Of a stretch of DNA of 64,000 bases, positions 1 through 12,749 are shown piece after piece. The stretch lies in assembly GCF_000226095.1 (NCBI RefSeq), contig NC_016473.1:2294001-2358000 (forward strand), given 5' to 3'. Every line of letters begins with the position of its first letter. Position 1 is the first letter of the stretch. Origin of the DNA: Thermothelomyces thermophilus ATCC 42464 (lineage: Eukaryota; Ascomycota; Sordariomycetes; Sordariales; Chaetomiaceae). The notes under the pieces were generated by a model. It searched no databases, was not told where the DNA came from, and was given only the letters and a program-made list of their open reading frames with translations. The position numbers and the translations under genes are program-made.

Positions 1-1514
1 CTATTCTCCGAGGGATGGCGACTGTCTGCCGAATCCCAGACATAGAACAAGAAAAAAACCGCTCCCCGGATCCGGTATCGTGTCACCATCAGCAAGACAG
101 GGGAGGGGGAAGGGGTTTGGCGAAGACAAACCGAAAAAGGACAATGACAACGACGACAACAACAAAGGTCATCTGAAGCAAGGAAAAGTCTCGGTTAATA
201 CTCCGGGGCCCGTTCCGGCGGTTTCCTTCCTTCCGAATCTGCCGAGTTTCCACTTTCCCGGGGTACACTACGTCTGGAGTGGTCGAGCATCTGGAACGCT
301 TGGAACACCAGGAGCTTCTCCTGGAACCACACAAACAGGGGCAAAAACCTCCAAGCGAACCTTTCTCTCGCAGCAGACCGGGGTCGTATATGCGTCATCA
401 CGTCATTGATTAGGAGCATTCTCCAGCCCACTACACTACACAGAGTACGGGCCCTCATTCTTCGTTTTCTTGATGCTGTTAGCTCGTTTCTCTGACCTCG
501 TGTCCAGCAGAAGTCGTGAGATCGCGGCGAATGCAGGATTCGGCGTCCCGCGGAAAAAAAAAATACTGAGTGGTGAGGAAATCTTCGCACGCACTCAAGT
601 CTAGACAAATCAACTTATTGCCCAACTTTTCCCTGGGCCCGGGACCCTCAACATCTTGCGGGCATGTTCCTATACCTAAGGTATGAGGCACTGTATGTGC
701 ATAGTGTACGGAGCAGTTACTGTAACTAGGTACGTACCTATGTATGTATGTACGACAATAGTATGGATTACATACATAGGTAGGTACATACACGTGCGTA
801 CTTCAGGTACCTACCTACCTAGTGTAATGGTTCAAGGTGCGTCGGGGGATGGCTTTGCTCCGAACCGAAACCTTGAGAAGCCCCTGCTCGACAGGTACAT
901 GTCTCGCGTGCCATATGAATTCGAGTTTATTAAACTATCTGGTAAAGGGATGCGATTTGTGCGAGACGGAAAGCCGTGACATGGCAGGACACGTTGGCTG
1001 ACCAACAAACCCCCGTGCTGATCAACATCAGGCAGAGATCACCCTAGTGTGGCCATTGTTTACAAATGTGCGCCTGACTCGGCAAAGCTTTTGCTTTTCT
1101 AACAACCTGTAGTGTATGTATACACGCATTTTGCTTTCCCCTCTTCCGTGGGGGGGAAGGAGAGAGGGGGGGGGGGGGCCGCACTACTGTGCTTGAAAAC
1201 ATTTTCTTTGCAAGAGGTCTGAGGCACGTGAGAGTATTGGAAAGGAACGAAGAAAGCGGGAGCAGCCCGAGAGCCAATCTGGTCTTATCTCCACGGGCTC
1301 CGGCTGACCTCGTGGCACGGGTTTCATTTGGCATTGGTTGACTTGTCTCAGAAGACCCCGCGGGCCGCAACGGCACGAGTGGGTTGAATACCCCGACAAC
1401 TGCAATACCGAAGCTGCATAAGACGCAGCCTCAAGACGACTTTAGTGGTCAATACTGTGTCTCTGGTCAGCCCTGTCTTTCCTTATTCGTCAACAAACTT
1501 CTCGGTTTCGGTGC
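1..1514. other. Intergenic, no supported gene
   Basis: The longest open frame here (80-409, plus) opens on GTG and not ATG, has low-complexity composition and matches no family I know. Visible features are an A-run near 551-560, a cluster of TAC/GTA-rich words (TACCTAC, GTATGTATGTACG) at about 720-825, and a G-run at 1167-1178. This lies downstream of URC1 and probably holds its 3' UTR. Confidence 0.6.
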
Positions 1515-3621
1515 TTACTCCTCCCAAATCCGGCCCTGCACGCTCTTGAGTTCCTCCTCGGTCATCCGGTGGCCTGTCGTGAAATACCCTGCAGGAAATA
1601 TTGGTGTCAGTCACGAGGCCGAAAGGGGGCTTGCTCGCGACAACGAGGCAACTAACCGGCGTTGATCTTGGCATCGATCTCAACCCTCGAATCGGCGGGG
1701 ATCCACGACTCCGGAAGCTCAACTCGCTCGTAGATTGGGATGCTGGGGGACGCTTCGTCAGCATTACCGGTCTCGGAGCAGCGTGACTGAGCAGCAGCGT
1801 GACTCACCCTTGCCCGACAATAGCATCGTGTTTCATGCTGCGAGTTGAAACGGGGTCAGCTCGGAGAAGCACCAACTAGGCAGGTCTGATGCTCACTTGC
1901 TCATGCTGAGCATTCTGTCAATCTTGGTGATGCCCAGCCAGTGCAGGATATCGGGCATTAGGGCCTGGAATCGCATGTCCTTGACCCCCGCGATGTTCTC
2001 GGTCCGCTTGAAGTAGTCCGATGCGCGATCTTCCCCACGCTTCCGGGCATTGTACACGACTAGAGATCTACGTTAGATGGGGCCAATGGCACACACAGCA
2101 GCACAGAGTGCTTGGTAGCACCGAAGGTCTCGACATACGGTACTGCGTTCGCGTAAGCTTTGGAGCAGCGGGTGGGGGAAAGCTCGAAGAGGGGGAAAAT
2201 TCACCTTTGTTACTTCACCCAGAGCTCGGCCTTCCTTCCGGAAGTAGATGACGACACCACTGCCGCCGTTTTGGGCCTCTTTGACGGCCTCCTCAATGCC
2301 GAATATCAGGTACGGCCTGCACGTGCAGATGTCCGAGCCGAAGACGTCGCTTCCGTTGCACTGGTGATAGTCAGCACGGCGCGCCAACATGCCTAAGCGT
2401 ACCAAAAAGAAACTTGCCTCGTCGTGGATGCGCAACGCAAGCCTCTTGGAAGGATCCGACATCCTCGCGGGATCTCCAAAGCAGTAAACCGTCAAACCGC
2501 CTGCAGCCGGTTCAGAATCATGCCGAAAACGGGCGGACGTGGGGAGCGGGGGTCTATTTTACCAATAGGGGGGAGGAAGACTTTGATATCGGAGCGGGTT
2601 ATCAACTGCATACCGCCGTGAGCTTCACAATTCCTCTCTGGCGTTGTGCTGGTTCGGGAGCACTCACCTCTGGATACATGCCGCCTGTGTGTTCAAAGAG
2701 CGATCTTCGCAGGGTGCCCTCATCGATGCCGAACCGCTCTGCGACCCCCGGGAGATACCAGACGGGCTCGACGGCGAACTTGGTCACGTTGAGCTCGCCT
2801 TGATCGTTGAGGCACACCTTGCCGTCAGGGACCAAGCGTCCGCTCTTAACGCTCTCCTCGAGCTCGGGCAACTTCATGTGCGCCTTGGTGATGGCAATGG
2901 TCGGTCGGAGATCCACTATCGCGGGGTTTGTTAGCCTTGCGGGCAGACGAAGGGGCTTCAATGGTGTGCACATGCCGTTCTCCTTCTCGATGATATCGCG
3001 GAAGACCCAGGGCACCAGGTGGCCCCAAGGGTCCATTGCCACAATCTTTTTCTTGTCGCCCCATTGGGGAAAGGGACCAATGTTCACGGCCGGCTCGGTG
3101 TTGGTATAGTCCGGCTTGTGGTCCGCCTTGAGCTCTCTGCTGGCCAGAGCAAGGGCATAGTAGATGGAATAGGAACCGCCGTGAGCGCCGATGGCGTTGC
3201 GTCTGCCAATGGTGGATGGCGACCTAGACACCGTCACCGGGCCACGCTGCAGCGGGTCTGCAGCACCCCACTCCAACGGCAGCGGCTTGATGCCGATCTG
3301 CTTGGGATACGTCGTGAGGACGACGCGGGACGAGAAGCTGGATTTCAGCTCGGGGGACGTCGAGGACATGGGAGAAGATTGGGTGCCCGCCTCGGCCGGC
3401 AGCACCGTCGAGGGCGAGGGGGTGAAGCCGCCGGCAAGCGGCGTCAACGTTCGCTTGAGACCATCGGTTCCTGCAGTGTCCGGTCGCCGACGGTCTTCCT
3501 CCTGAGCCTTCTCCAGCTCTGCAACACGCTGCGAGACGCTCTCGACTGCGGATAGCAGCTTCTCCTGGCCGAGGGAGATGACTTTCAACGCCTCCTTTAC
3601 GTCTTCTAAACCGGATGCCAT
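1515..3621 (-). CDS. URC1: Urc1, GTP cyclohydrolase II-like uracil catabolism protein
   Basis: Homologue of Urc1, which is needed for the URC route of uracil breakdown and is related to GTP cyclohydrolase II (RibA). Exons from the start: 3621-2668, 2605-2563, 2500-2418, 2360-2205, 2142-2139, 2059-1897, 1837-1808, 1742-1657, 1588-1515. Together they give 530 residues in one unbroken frame. Residues 1-45 look like a coiled coil and about 50-110 are low complexity. The cyclohydrolase core keeps the zinc cysteines in the RibA spacing C-x10-C-x-C (Cys361, Cys372, Cys374), then FRKEGRALGEVTK where RibA has its EGRGIG loop. The C-terminus reads SNMKHDAIVGQGIPIYERV, as in other Urc1 proteins as far as I recall. 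Intron 2361-2417 is GC-AG, and exon 5 is only 4 nt. The first ATG in frame is used. UPRT, acting in the same pathway, lies 2.2 kb away. Confidence 0.93.
2139..2142 (-). other. URC1: 4-nt micro-exon of URC1
   Basis: On the minus strand the sequence reads cgcag|TACC|gtatgt. It is flanked by introns of 62 nt (2143-2204, branch-like CTTAC) and 79 nt (2060-2138, CTAAC branch site). Only its inclusion joins AAG of the previous exon to TCGTGTAC of the next in frame. The result is EVTK-Y-L-VYNARKRG, which is the expected Urc1 continuation. Confidence 0.82.
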
Positions 3622-5019
3622 GGCTCTTGCTGGACAGGAAAAGTAGCCGCGGGAGTTCTATCAGACGAGCTGGCGCGCAGCTTTCAATTCAAACAAGGGA
3701 AGAAGAGCAATGTGAGACGAGAGGGGCCACCTGATTTGTGTGTTCAAGCAACTTCTCTACTCGAAGCAGGTACTGATAGTAAGTCTTGTTCCAGGCTTTA
3801 TAGGTCGCGTGTGTTGGAAGCTAGTATAAAAGAGAAACTGCGGGAAGAGATCAATCACAACAAAGACAACCTGTGAAAGCTGCCTGGTAGGTGTTTTAAA
3901 GTCGACGCTGGAAAATCCAGAGGACGACTGGAACAATAGCTGCAAGGACGGGCAGCTCGGGAGCGGAAGGCGGAGTGCGCCAAGTTCCGGGCACAGGTAG
4001 TAAGATCCCGTGATAAGGATTCTGGTTGATTGGCAGCCATCTTGCTACCTCTCTATCGCCAGCAGCGATCGGGTAGTGCTGGCACGGGCAGGTGCACAGG
4101 TGCCCGTGATCAATCAGCAAGGGTTGGGCATTCGCTTGCCCCTGCCTTACCGTCTCCGCAGACCCACCCGAGAGCCCAACGGCGGGGAACTGGATTCAGA
4201 GATCGACTGCCGCGCCAGTCAATTCCGGGACGGCTTCGCTGTGCGCTGTTCATATCGCAGGTTGCTGTACGGATATACCTCCGCAGTAAGTCACTATCAG
4301 TGTGGGTATGTTCGTAGCAACGAGAACAGATTACGCATTACACTCCATCAATGATGAGGGACCGAGAAGCGGGCGCTGTGGATCAGGAAGGATAATCTGA
4401 GATGACTGGACTAACCAAAGTATTGGTTCACACACGTACGGAGTAGTGCACCGCAAGCATAGTGGAGGATTAATAGTTTCAACTCAACTTGGTGTGCTGC
4501 GTAGTCTCTTGCAGGCGCTTGATATTTGGAGAGTGTGCCGCGCTTCCATCCTGTCGGGAAACGTAATTGGCGAATAGGTACCTTACTCTAGTAGGTAAGG
4601 TATGTACGGAGTACCTACTGTACCTACACCACGACACGGATGCACGGGCCATTACGCGTTTGCCGCTCCCGCGAAGCCAAGACTGAATTGCCCCCCCAAG
4701 GCGATGGATGACATTACGACTTCGTACTCGCAATTCCATCCCTTGGCTAACCCCAGGACATTGAACGGCAGTTGGTGGCACCCTCGACAATCGCATGCAC
4801 CTGAATATCGAGCAACACCATATTTGCAATCTAAAGAGCATCTCCGAAGTCGAGTAATAGCGAGGACATTTACCCCCGAAACCGGGCCCAATCGATCTCC
4901 CCCACTTACGATCAAGCGACTTGAACGGCGTTGCTCCCAGGAGTCTGAAGCCTGCTTTTCCTTAAGACCTCTGTTTACAATACACGGAGCTTGACCATTT
5001 TTGACCATTCTCGATCATA
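3622..5019. promoter_or_regulatory. Divergent intergenic region URC1 / ELF1
   Basis: 1.4 kb separate the URC1 start (minus) from the ELF1 start (plus), so both promoters probably lie here. No frame in it is convincing. At 4577-4630 there is a dense cluster of ACCTTAC, TAGGTAAGGT, GTACCTAC and similar words forming imperfect inverted repeats; the same words recur near 7225-7240, 7405-7422 and 59006-59023. The stretch TTGACCATTTTTGACCATTC directly upstream of ELF1 (4991-5010) is a short direct repeat. Confidence 0.5.
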
Positions 5020-5614
5020 ATGGGCAAGCGAAAGAGCTCCAGAAAGCCTCAAGCGCCGAAGAAGGTACATCGACATGCCGTCCGCCCCATTCTTCCAACA
5101 GTGCCCTAGCTGATCCCCTTCTTCTATGACAGCGCGAGCCCCTGCCGACCACCTTCACATGCCTGTTTTGCAACCACGAGAAGTCGATCCAAGTCAAACT
5201 CGATAAGAAGGCAGGTTGTGGATGGCTCGACTGCAAGGTCTGCGGGCAAAAGTTTCAGTGCGCAATCAACTGTAGGCACCTTACGATCCCGGACACTGGC
5301 GTTTCGATACAGCCGGAGCTAACAGGAGACGCCAGATCTTTCATCTCCGATAGACGTCTATAGCGAGTGGGTCGACGCAGCAGGTACGATGCGACACACA
5401 AATCGGCTGTTTTCTGGCTGTGGAACAAAAAAGCTGACCGGTTCTACTAGATGCTGTCGCTGCCGAGGCCCGCGAGGCCGAGAAACTACGGAGCGCCAGC
5501 AACATAAGCAGCAGACGGGCTGGAGGGGCGAGTCAGAGGATAGATGAGGATGAGGATGATCGCGGCGGTTATGAGGGGGAGGGTATCGTAGCTGACGATG
5601 AGGACTACGATTGA
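5020..5614 (+). CDS. ELF1: Transcription elongation factor 1 (Elf1/ELOF1)
   Basis: Small nuclear zinc-ribbon protein that travels with elongating RNA polymerase II and helps it pass nucleosomes. Exons 5020-5064, 5133-5271, 5336-5383 and 5451-5614 give 131 residues. The basic N-terminus [11 protein letters not shown] is followed by the ribbon with two CxxC pairs (CLFC, CKVC), then [19 protein letters not shown], which is the conserved Elf1 helix. The tail is a long acidic D/E/G-rich extension ending DDEDYD, as in yeast and filamentous fungal Elf1 and unlike the short animal form. All introns are GT-AG, and the second splits the Tyr codon of INY. It sits between URC1 and UPRT and converges on UPRT with 221 bp between the stops. 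Confidence 0.95.
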
Positions 5615-5835
5615 TGCGCCTGCGATGGCTTTCTCGTATTACCCCCCTCCCCCCCCCCTCTTCTTTTGTACCTCATTTTCGGCGTGGGAGATAAAAAACC
5701 GGTGAATGATTGCGGGCGATACCAGTTGCATTACCAACCGGTGACACGGAAGATCGCCTTACCGAAGCGAGTCTGTAATACTACGCTGTTTCTTTGCGCG
5801 GCTGCTATCTGATCCCATGAAAGTGGACATGCGTT
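5615..5835. other. Convergent 3' region ELF1 / UPRT
   Basis: 221 bp separate two facing stop codons. A C-run with two T breaks (5641-5659) followed by TTCTTTTGTACCTC may belong to the ELF1 3' UTR. No gene fits here. Confidence 0.6.
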
Positions 5836-6740
<905 letters not shown>

Positions 6741-8065
6741 TGCGGACTTGCCGTGGCTCAAGAAGTCGCACTTGAACCGATAAATTGAGCCGAAGCAATC
6801 CGCAACGAGCGGCCGGACAATCGCAGTACTAGAGCCCTGGAAAGACGGCGAGGACACACACTCTACCCAAGCTTGGCTGCTTGTTTGGCTGACAAGGAAC
6901 GCGGCAGGGCAAAACAGGAGACAAGTTGCCAGTTATGCAGGCGAAGGATTTCTGTACGGGATACACTCCTATGTAGGGAGCAAAGGGTTCAAAGACCCAT
7001 GATAAATTCGGTGGCCCCTCCTTCAGCTCTCATGTGGACTCGCGATTAGAACCAACCCCGCTAAGGCAGCTAGGACAACAAGGGGTGGGCGCCCCTGGTC
7101 AACTAAACTACTGCGATAAACGTTCTTTGAGCCCCAGCGACCCACAGGTGTGCAAACCCAAAACAACTTCCTAAAGAAGGCATACACTGCCTGATGCGTA
7201 TCGTATGGAGCGATCTAGCATGCTTTACCAGTACCTTAGGTAAATATGTAAGTAGACACTCCATAGGGCCTGAATTCCCTCACGGCCAAGCCCAATGGAG
7301 TGATGATCAACTTTTGTAGGGCATGTTATCTTCAAAAACAACACCCTGTAATTCATATGCTTCTGGAGGGTTGGGCTTTGATACTTATACCAATGTATAG
7401 TACATACCTAGTAGGTAAGGTGCTGTTCGGGCATGGGTGAGCTCTACCCTGTTCTCTAGACTCCTCTACTATTCAAGGAAGAGCCAGCCTTTGTGCTTTA
7501 GACTCTTCTACTGCCCACTTAGACCAAAAGCACAACATAACTAGGTATTACTTTGGAACTCTCTCTGTGGGCCCCCGAGTGAATGCTGCAACGAGGCACT
7601 GCGCACGGGTCAACTGCAGGGAGGCAGGCGGACAATGTGGGGTCCGTCATGCCCATGTGCCGGGGTTCGTTTCCAAACAGCAACGGGTTGTCTGCTTCCC
7701 GCGCATTGCATCAAACAAACCCCCGTTGTATCGCACCGCGCGACAGTCCGCGCAATCATTTTCTACCTTGATCAAGGGTTCTATCTGGGGTGCGCATACA
7801 TTACCAACGCGCCTGAAATACTCAATTTTACTCAATCCCTCTTCTCCGCATAACTGCGATTCTTGAGCGCCCCGCGCTTCCTTGTCCGTCGCGAAAAGCC
7901 ATCGCAACAAGTGATGAGCAGCTGTTCGCACATACCTCCGGACGCTTACACAAGGATGCCTCTCTAACCTCATTACCCGTCGAGAACCAACAATTTGCCC
8001 AGCGAATTCTCAAGGGCCAATTCTCCAGGCCGCAACAACCTCTCGCCCTTCGTCGAAGCGTCATA
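6741..8065. promoter_or_regulatory. Divergent intergenic region UPRT / WAPL
   Basis: 1.3 kb between two divergent starts. Repeats of TACCTTAGGTAAAT (7233-7246) and TACCTAGTAGGTAAGG (7405-7420) belong to the motif class also seen near 4590 and 59015. A short CT-rich tract just precedes the WAPL ATG. No coding frame here is supported: the longest reach about 100 residues and are mutually overlapping shadows. Confidence 0.5.
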
Positions 8066-10689
8066 ATGATGGCCAATAACACCGAGTCAGTCTACGATTT
8101 CGGCTTTGCTCCGAAAAAGAAGGTCGCCGCTACATATGGGAGAGCGGCACGGAGGAGAACAGAGACGGCAATACGGCCGGCGACCCTCAGACACGCCGAA
8201 TCAGCGCCGGTCGTCCCTTCAAGCTTCGCCCACTCGCAAGCTGGTTCGCCTGAGCCCCCTCGTTTGTCAACACGCGCCATCTCTTCCGTCAAGGCTAGGC
8301 GACAGGACTCACATAAGCTGGACACTGGGTCGCGTCAACCACAGCCTGGCGAGGCGCAAAGCCAGCCGCTCCCTGATCCTTACGACATCGACTCGTTGTT
8401 GAGCGAGACCACGGGGACAAAGAGGAGGAGGGCTGGACAGGGCTCATCCGCTAAGGGAAGGGCTTCCGGTCCTTACTCTACACCAGACTCGTCGCCGCCT
8501 GTCGCTCGGTCGCCCCTTCCATCGAGTGAGGAGGAGATACCAAGATCGGCACCAGACGCGAGCCCATCTATCACGTCACAACGGAGTACGCCCGAACGGG
8601 ACGCGGGCATGAAGGATGATGTTCCCACATCTATGCCCTTCTCAGCAAAGACGTCTCGGAGGCTGAAAAATCTCAGTGTCTCCTCCAAAAGTCCAGGATT
8701 CAAGAAGCAGCAGATTCCCATCCGTCTTTCCGCGCCACCTCCCAAGCCAGCTCCTAAAAGCCCCACACGACTGGCGACCACGGCCACTGCTGTTGAAGAA
8801 CAGGCACCAATTGGCCAACCAACTCGAAAGCGGCGGCGTCTGATAGATGCTTTGGCAGAGCAGGTTCAGGAGGAAACCAGTTCGTCCGAGGATGAGGCAT
8901 CGTCCCGGGATTCAGAATTCGCCAATGCCCGGTCCCCATTAGCAGTTCAAGCCTCCCCCACCCCTGTTTCGACAGTGTTATCCCACCCTACAACAACCGC
9001 CCGACCGGTCCTGGCCACCAAGAAAACCGGCCCAAAGTTCACCTACAGCCAGCAACGATCAATGCTAGCTGATGATCATGACCCTCTCCTCGGAGCCGGG
9101 GGGCTTGGCGACCTCGGCGACGGGCCGGCAGGAGGCGCGCTATTCAACCTCGGACGTCTCACCAAGAGTTCCACCGTGAACACAATATCGTACCTCGATG
9201 AGGATGACGAGACAGGCAACACCGGGGCCGTCCGGAGCATTCACGAGTTAAGGCAGGCTGGCGCAAATAGCCGCTTTGCAGACGAGATGGATGACATCCT
9301 CGACAGGGCAGGCTTACCATCGTCGGCTAAGCCTTCCTCTCTGCGGAGAGGCGCGCTGCTCGAGGTTGCTCAGAAGCTCAAAGACAAGGATTTCCGGCAG
9401 CAGTTCCGCAACCACAGTGATGGGGGAAACCTGTTCAGGTCGCTCGCAGATGAGAACGATCTGATCTCTGGATACGCAATTTTGGCCATAGTCACGACCC
9501 TTCTTGCTGCTACCACGTCTGCGCATCTAATCCAGCAGCTTCGCTCGCAAGGTCTCGCCGCGCTCGTTAGCAAGCTTCTCGACTTGCCCACCGACATCGC
9601 GCTGCTCGCAAAGGATAGGAAGCACAACGTCTCCAAGAACGGCCAACTTAGCATTGCGACCATCAAATCCTCACTTCTCGAGCTTCCCGTGTGGAAGCCG
9701 TTCTCTCCGACCTCGCTTTCGCCACGCACATTGGCCCTGAAATGCCTAGATCTGCTCATGCGGCAGCCCTCTCACGCATCTGCTGAAGACGAGGTGCTCT
9801 CACAAGCAGTGACGGACCGCTTGTTCTCGATCCTAGCCGAGGGCGTTTCCGATGCGGCCTGCTGGGACTTGCCCAACCAGAACGAGTCGTGCGACTTCTA
9901 CCTCGCTCTCCATGTGCTGGAAGGCCATTCGGTCAGCGCGATGCAGTCGCGGCTCAGCTCGCTCTGGACCGGGCATTATGCGCCGATCGTTGCCGAGGTA
10001 TTGGAGGCGGCCTTGCAACGCCCGACCGACCAACTTGGTGACCTCGAGAGCCTCACCCTACGGATATCGCTGAACATCACGAACCACAACGGGGAGGCTT
10101 CGCGGATGTTTGTCGAGAAGGGGCTGCTCCGGCGTCTCGCAGAGTCGGCCAGCAGCGCATTCGAAATGGTCTTGAGTTCCATGAGAGTCGACTCCTTCAT
10201 GTCTAAGGTACTCGAATCTCTTATCATGATGTTGGGAGCCATGATCAACTTTTGTGTGTATTATCCGCCTGCATCTCGAAATCTGGAAGAGCAAGGCGAT
10301 GGCACGGGATCGCCTCTCAATCGGCTCATCCGGCATTTTGCAGACAACCACACGAAAACTGGTGATGTAAGTCGCGAGGCCAGACGGTTCGTTTTCACGG
10401 TCGCTAATGTGTGGAGCAGGCCGACTCGATGGAAAAGACTCAGCTCAACGTTGCCCTGGGCTACCTGTCGGTCCTTCTGGGGTATCTCTCTCTGAGCGAC
10501 TCGATCAGAGACAGATTTATTCTTGTCCACCCGAAGAAGAGCATTCAGCCGCTGCTCGATTCGATCAACGAGTTCATTGCCTTTCACCGCCAAGTTGCGG
10601 AGGCGCAAGGCAGCGACGGAGACAAACAAGAGTCCGGTTCGTTGGCTCGTCTCCAAGATCTAGCCGATCAGCTGGCGGTGCTGCGTTGA
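8066..10689 (+). CDS. Wapl-like cohesin release factor (WAPL domain)
   Basis: Wapl/Rad61 proteins open the cohesin ring with Pds5 and counter cohesion and chromatin looping. Exons 8066-10366 and 10420-10689 give 856 residues; the 53-nt intron is GT-AG. Residues 1-380 are disordered, rich in S/P/K/R, with the N-terminal YDFGFAPKKKVAATYGR block and several basic clusters suitable as nuclear localisation signals. The conserved helical domain starts near residue 387 (RSIHELRQAGANSRFADEMDDILD) and runs to the end. It includes LADENDLISGYAILAIVTTLL and, near the C-terminus, NVALGYLSVLLGYLSLSD spanning the exon 2 region. Naming rests on this domain layout; a distant WAPL-domain paralogue is the main alternative. 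The first of two adjacent ATGs is taken as the start. Confidence 0.85.
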
Positions 10690-10985
10690 CATGGTCTCGG
10701 GCAAACTCTCTCCACATGTCTCATGGTTTTACGGCGTTTCCGGACACGACAGTAACCTTCTGACACGGCTTTGCATACGGGATATATGGTCTGGGGCTAA
10801 ATGGTGGTCACGGTTTGGTATTGCAATGGCGGCTGATGAATGGACTGATGAATGGGGGGGGGGGGTTCACGACATTGAGACGACACCGACGATGGAATGA
10901 TTTGGTATACGGCAGATACGTAGACGGTAACGGCCGGTTCCCGCAACTCCTCTCGCACGGGGAATGCAAATCAAATCTGACATGC

Positions 10986-11006
10986 CTTTTTTTTTTTTTT
11001 TTTTTC
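10986..11006. repeat. Poly-T tract
   Basis: Uninterrupted run of about 20 T in the region between WAPL and RHEB. Confidence 0.9.
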
Positions 11007-11350
11007 ATTTTCTCTCGTGTCAATTGGGGCAGCTCCTGTTCCCACGAAGCTGCTGTACCCTTGTTGGCCGATGACTGTGTAGTCGGTGGCTGTCTTCGTC
11101 ACATGCCCGGGCCGAGCGTCGCACAGCATGTGCCCGGTGTTCTGGATGCAGCGAGTGCGTTGCGCGCAGCGCATTCCAGATCCTGGCTCCCAATTGAGCC
11201 GCAGCGGGGCGCCTACTACTCCGTAGTACCGCTAGAGTAGTTAGAACTCCGCTCTCGAAGCGCCACCATGGAGCCGCCCAGGGGCCCTGGCCACAACTTG
11301 CCAAGGCCCGGCGACTGGCATGTGGCATGGCAAAAGTGATGTATGTGCTG

Positions 11351-11371
11351 TACATACATACATACATACAT
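11351..11371. repeat. (TACA)n microsatellite
   Basis: Five tandem TACA units followed by TCCGTACATAG, in the RHEB upstream region. Confidence 0.9.
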
Positions 11372-11885
11372 CCGTACATAGTTACTGTAGTCTTGCCTTC
11401 CGTATCCCGTTGCCACCCCGCTGTTCCCTTCCACCGGTGGAACTGCCTATATCGCGAGGGAACAGAGTGTATATTGCGCGGTCGTGCAAACGCCACAGCT
11501 CCCGCACAACTTTGTCATTCGACATATTGGTCGAGTCAATCCGCCTTTCGCGGTGTCTGCAGAGTTTTTCTGAACCGGCCGAGAAGAACCTTTCTTACTG
11601 CCCAACCACTCGTTGCCAGCTCCCTCCCCTCCCCCTTTGCCTGATCTGAACTACTCAGAGCAAGGCCCCGCGCCCGCAAACGATCCGACACTCGTTTTCT
11701 TGCATGTCGACTTACTTTGAACAAACAAACCCCGGTTCGACTCCTGTCTTAACGGCGGCACGCTCGAATTGGCCCAAAGTGCACCAGACCCCTCAGCGCG
11801 ACTGTCGATTACGAAACTTTGTACAGTACATCCGGTCGGCACCCTGATTTCTACTCCGGCGCGACGATAACCAAACGCAAGCACG

Positions 11886-12689
11886 ATGCCGACCACGCTC
11901 GCCAAGCAGCGCAAGATTGCCATAGTTGGCAGCCGCTCAGTCGGTATGAGACGCCTTTCTTTTGCCCTCCCTCTCGCCCACCCGAAACCCCGCTAATACG
12001 CAGCTCAATCATGATCCAGGCAAGTCTTCCCTGGCCGTCCGCTACGTCGACGGGCACTTCGTCGAGAGCTATTACCCGACCATCGAGAACACGTTCAGCA
12101 AGGAGATCCGGTATAAGGGCCAGGACTTCGCGACCGAGATCGTCGACACGGCGGGCCAGGACGAGTACAGCATCCTCAACTCGAAGCACTTCATCGGCAT
12201 CCACGGCTACATGCTCGTCTACAGCGTCTCATCCCTCCAGTCCTTCGAGATGGTGCAAGTGATCCGCGACAAGATTCTGAACCACCTTGTTCGTTCCCCC
12301 CCCCTCCCCCTCCTCCCCTCCTCCCCTCTCCTCTCCCCCAGCCTCTAGAGCCACTCAGCCAGGCGAAAGAAAAGGGAAAAAAAGGGAAAAAAAAAAACCT
12401 CGCTAACCAACCTTCAACTGCGCTCGCTCCCCCGCCCCGCGTATAACAGGGCACGGCCACGGTCCCGATCTGCATCGTCGGGAACAAGTGCGACCTGCGG
12501 CCGGAGCAGCGGCAGGTGACGCCCGAGGAGGGAAGGGCGCTGGCCGAGAAGTACAAGTGCGCGTGGACCGAGGCCAGCGCGCGCTACAACGAGAACGTGG
12601 CCAAGGCGTTCGAGCTGCTCATCGGCGAGGTCGAGAAGTCGCAGAACCCGAGCGAGCCCTCGGACGGCGGCAAGTGCGTGCTCATGTGA
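11886..12689 (+). CDS. RHB1: Rheb-family small GTPase
   Basis: Ras-superfamily switch that activates TORC1 at endomembranes. Exons 11886-11943, 12020-12288 and 12450-12689 give 188 residues. Landmarks: P-loop GSRSVGKSS (residues 15-23), with the Arg that marks Rheb where Ras has Gly12; effector segment SYYPTIENTFSK; DTAGQDEY; NKCD; TEASA. The C-terminus KCVLM is a CaaX box ending in Met, so farnesylation at Cys185 is expected. The first intron splits the Gly of GKS. The second (12289-12449, 161 nt, pyrimidine-rich) has a weak GTTCGT donor, but it is the only join that restores ILNHL-GTATVPICIVGNK. The assignment to Rheb is firm; the symbol RHB1 follows yeast and fungal use. Confidence 0.95.
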
Positions 12690-12716
12690 GAAGCTTCTTC
12701 CGCCCGCTCCCCCTGT

Positions 12717-12749
<33 letters not shown>

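Larger units (their letters stand above)
10690..11885. promoter_or_regulatory. Intergenic region with RHEB promoter and simple repeats
   Basis: Holds the WAPL 3' UTR and the RHEB upstream region. A G-run lies at 10855-10865, a T-run of about 20 at 10986-11006 and a TACA repeat at 11351-11371. A CT-rich stretch at about 11620-11640 lies 250 bp upstream of the RHEB start. No coding frame here is convincing. Confidence 0.5.

Noticed and set aside
80-409. Possible 109-residue plus-strand gene
   Set aside because: Opens on GTG with no upstream ATG; composition is low complexity and it overlaps equally good minus-strand frames.
2361-2417. Treating this open segment as coding (19-residue insertion)
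   Set aside because: It would separate the Glu-Cys pair of the zinc site conserved in the RibA family, and it has full GC-AG intron signals.
6741-6857. N-terminal extension of UPRT
   Set aside because: The frame is open but begins with GTG; the ATG at 6740 gives the family length, and a splice-acceptor-like TTCCAG lies in the extension.
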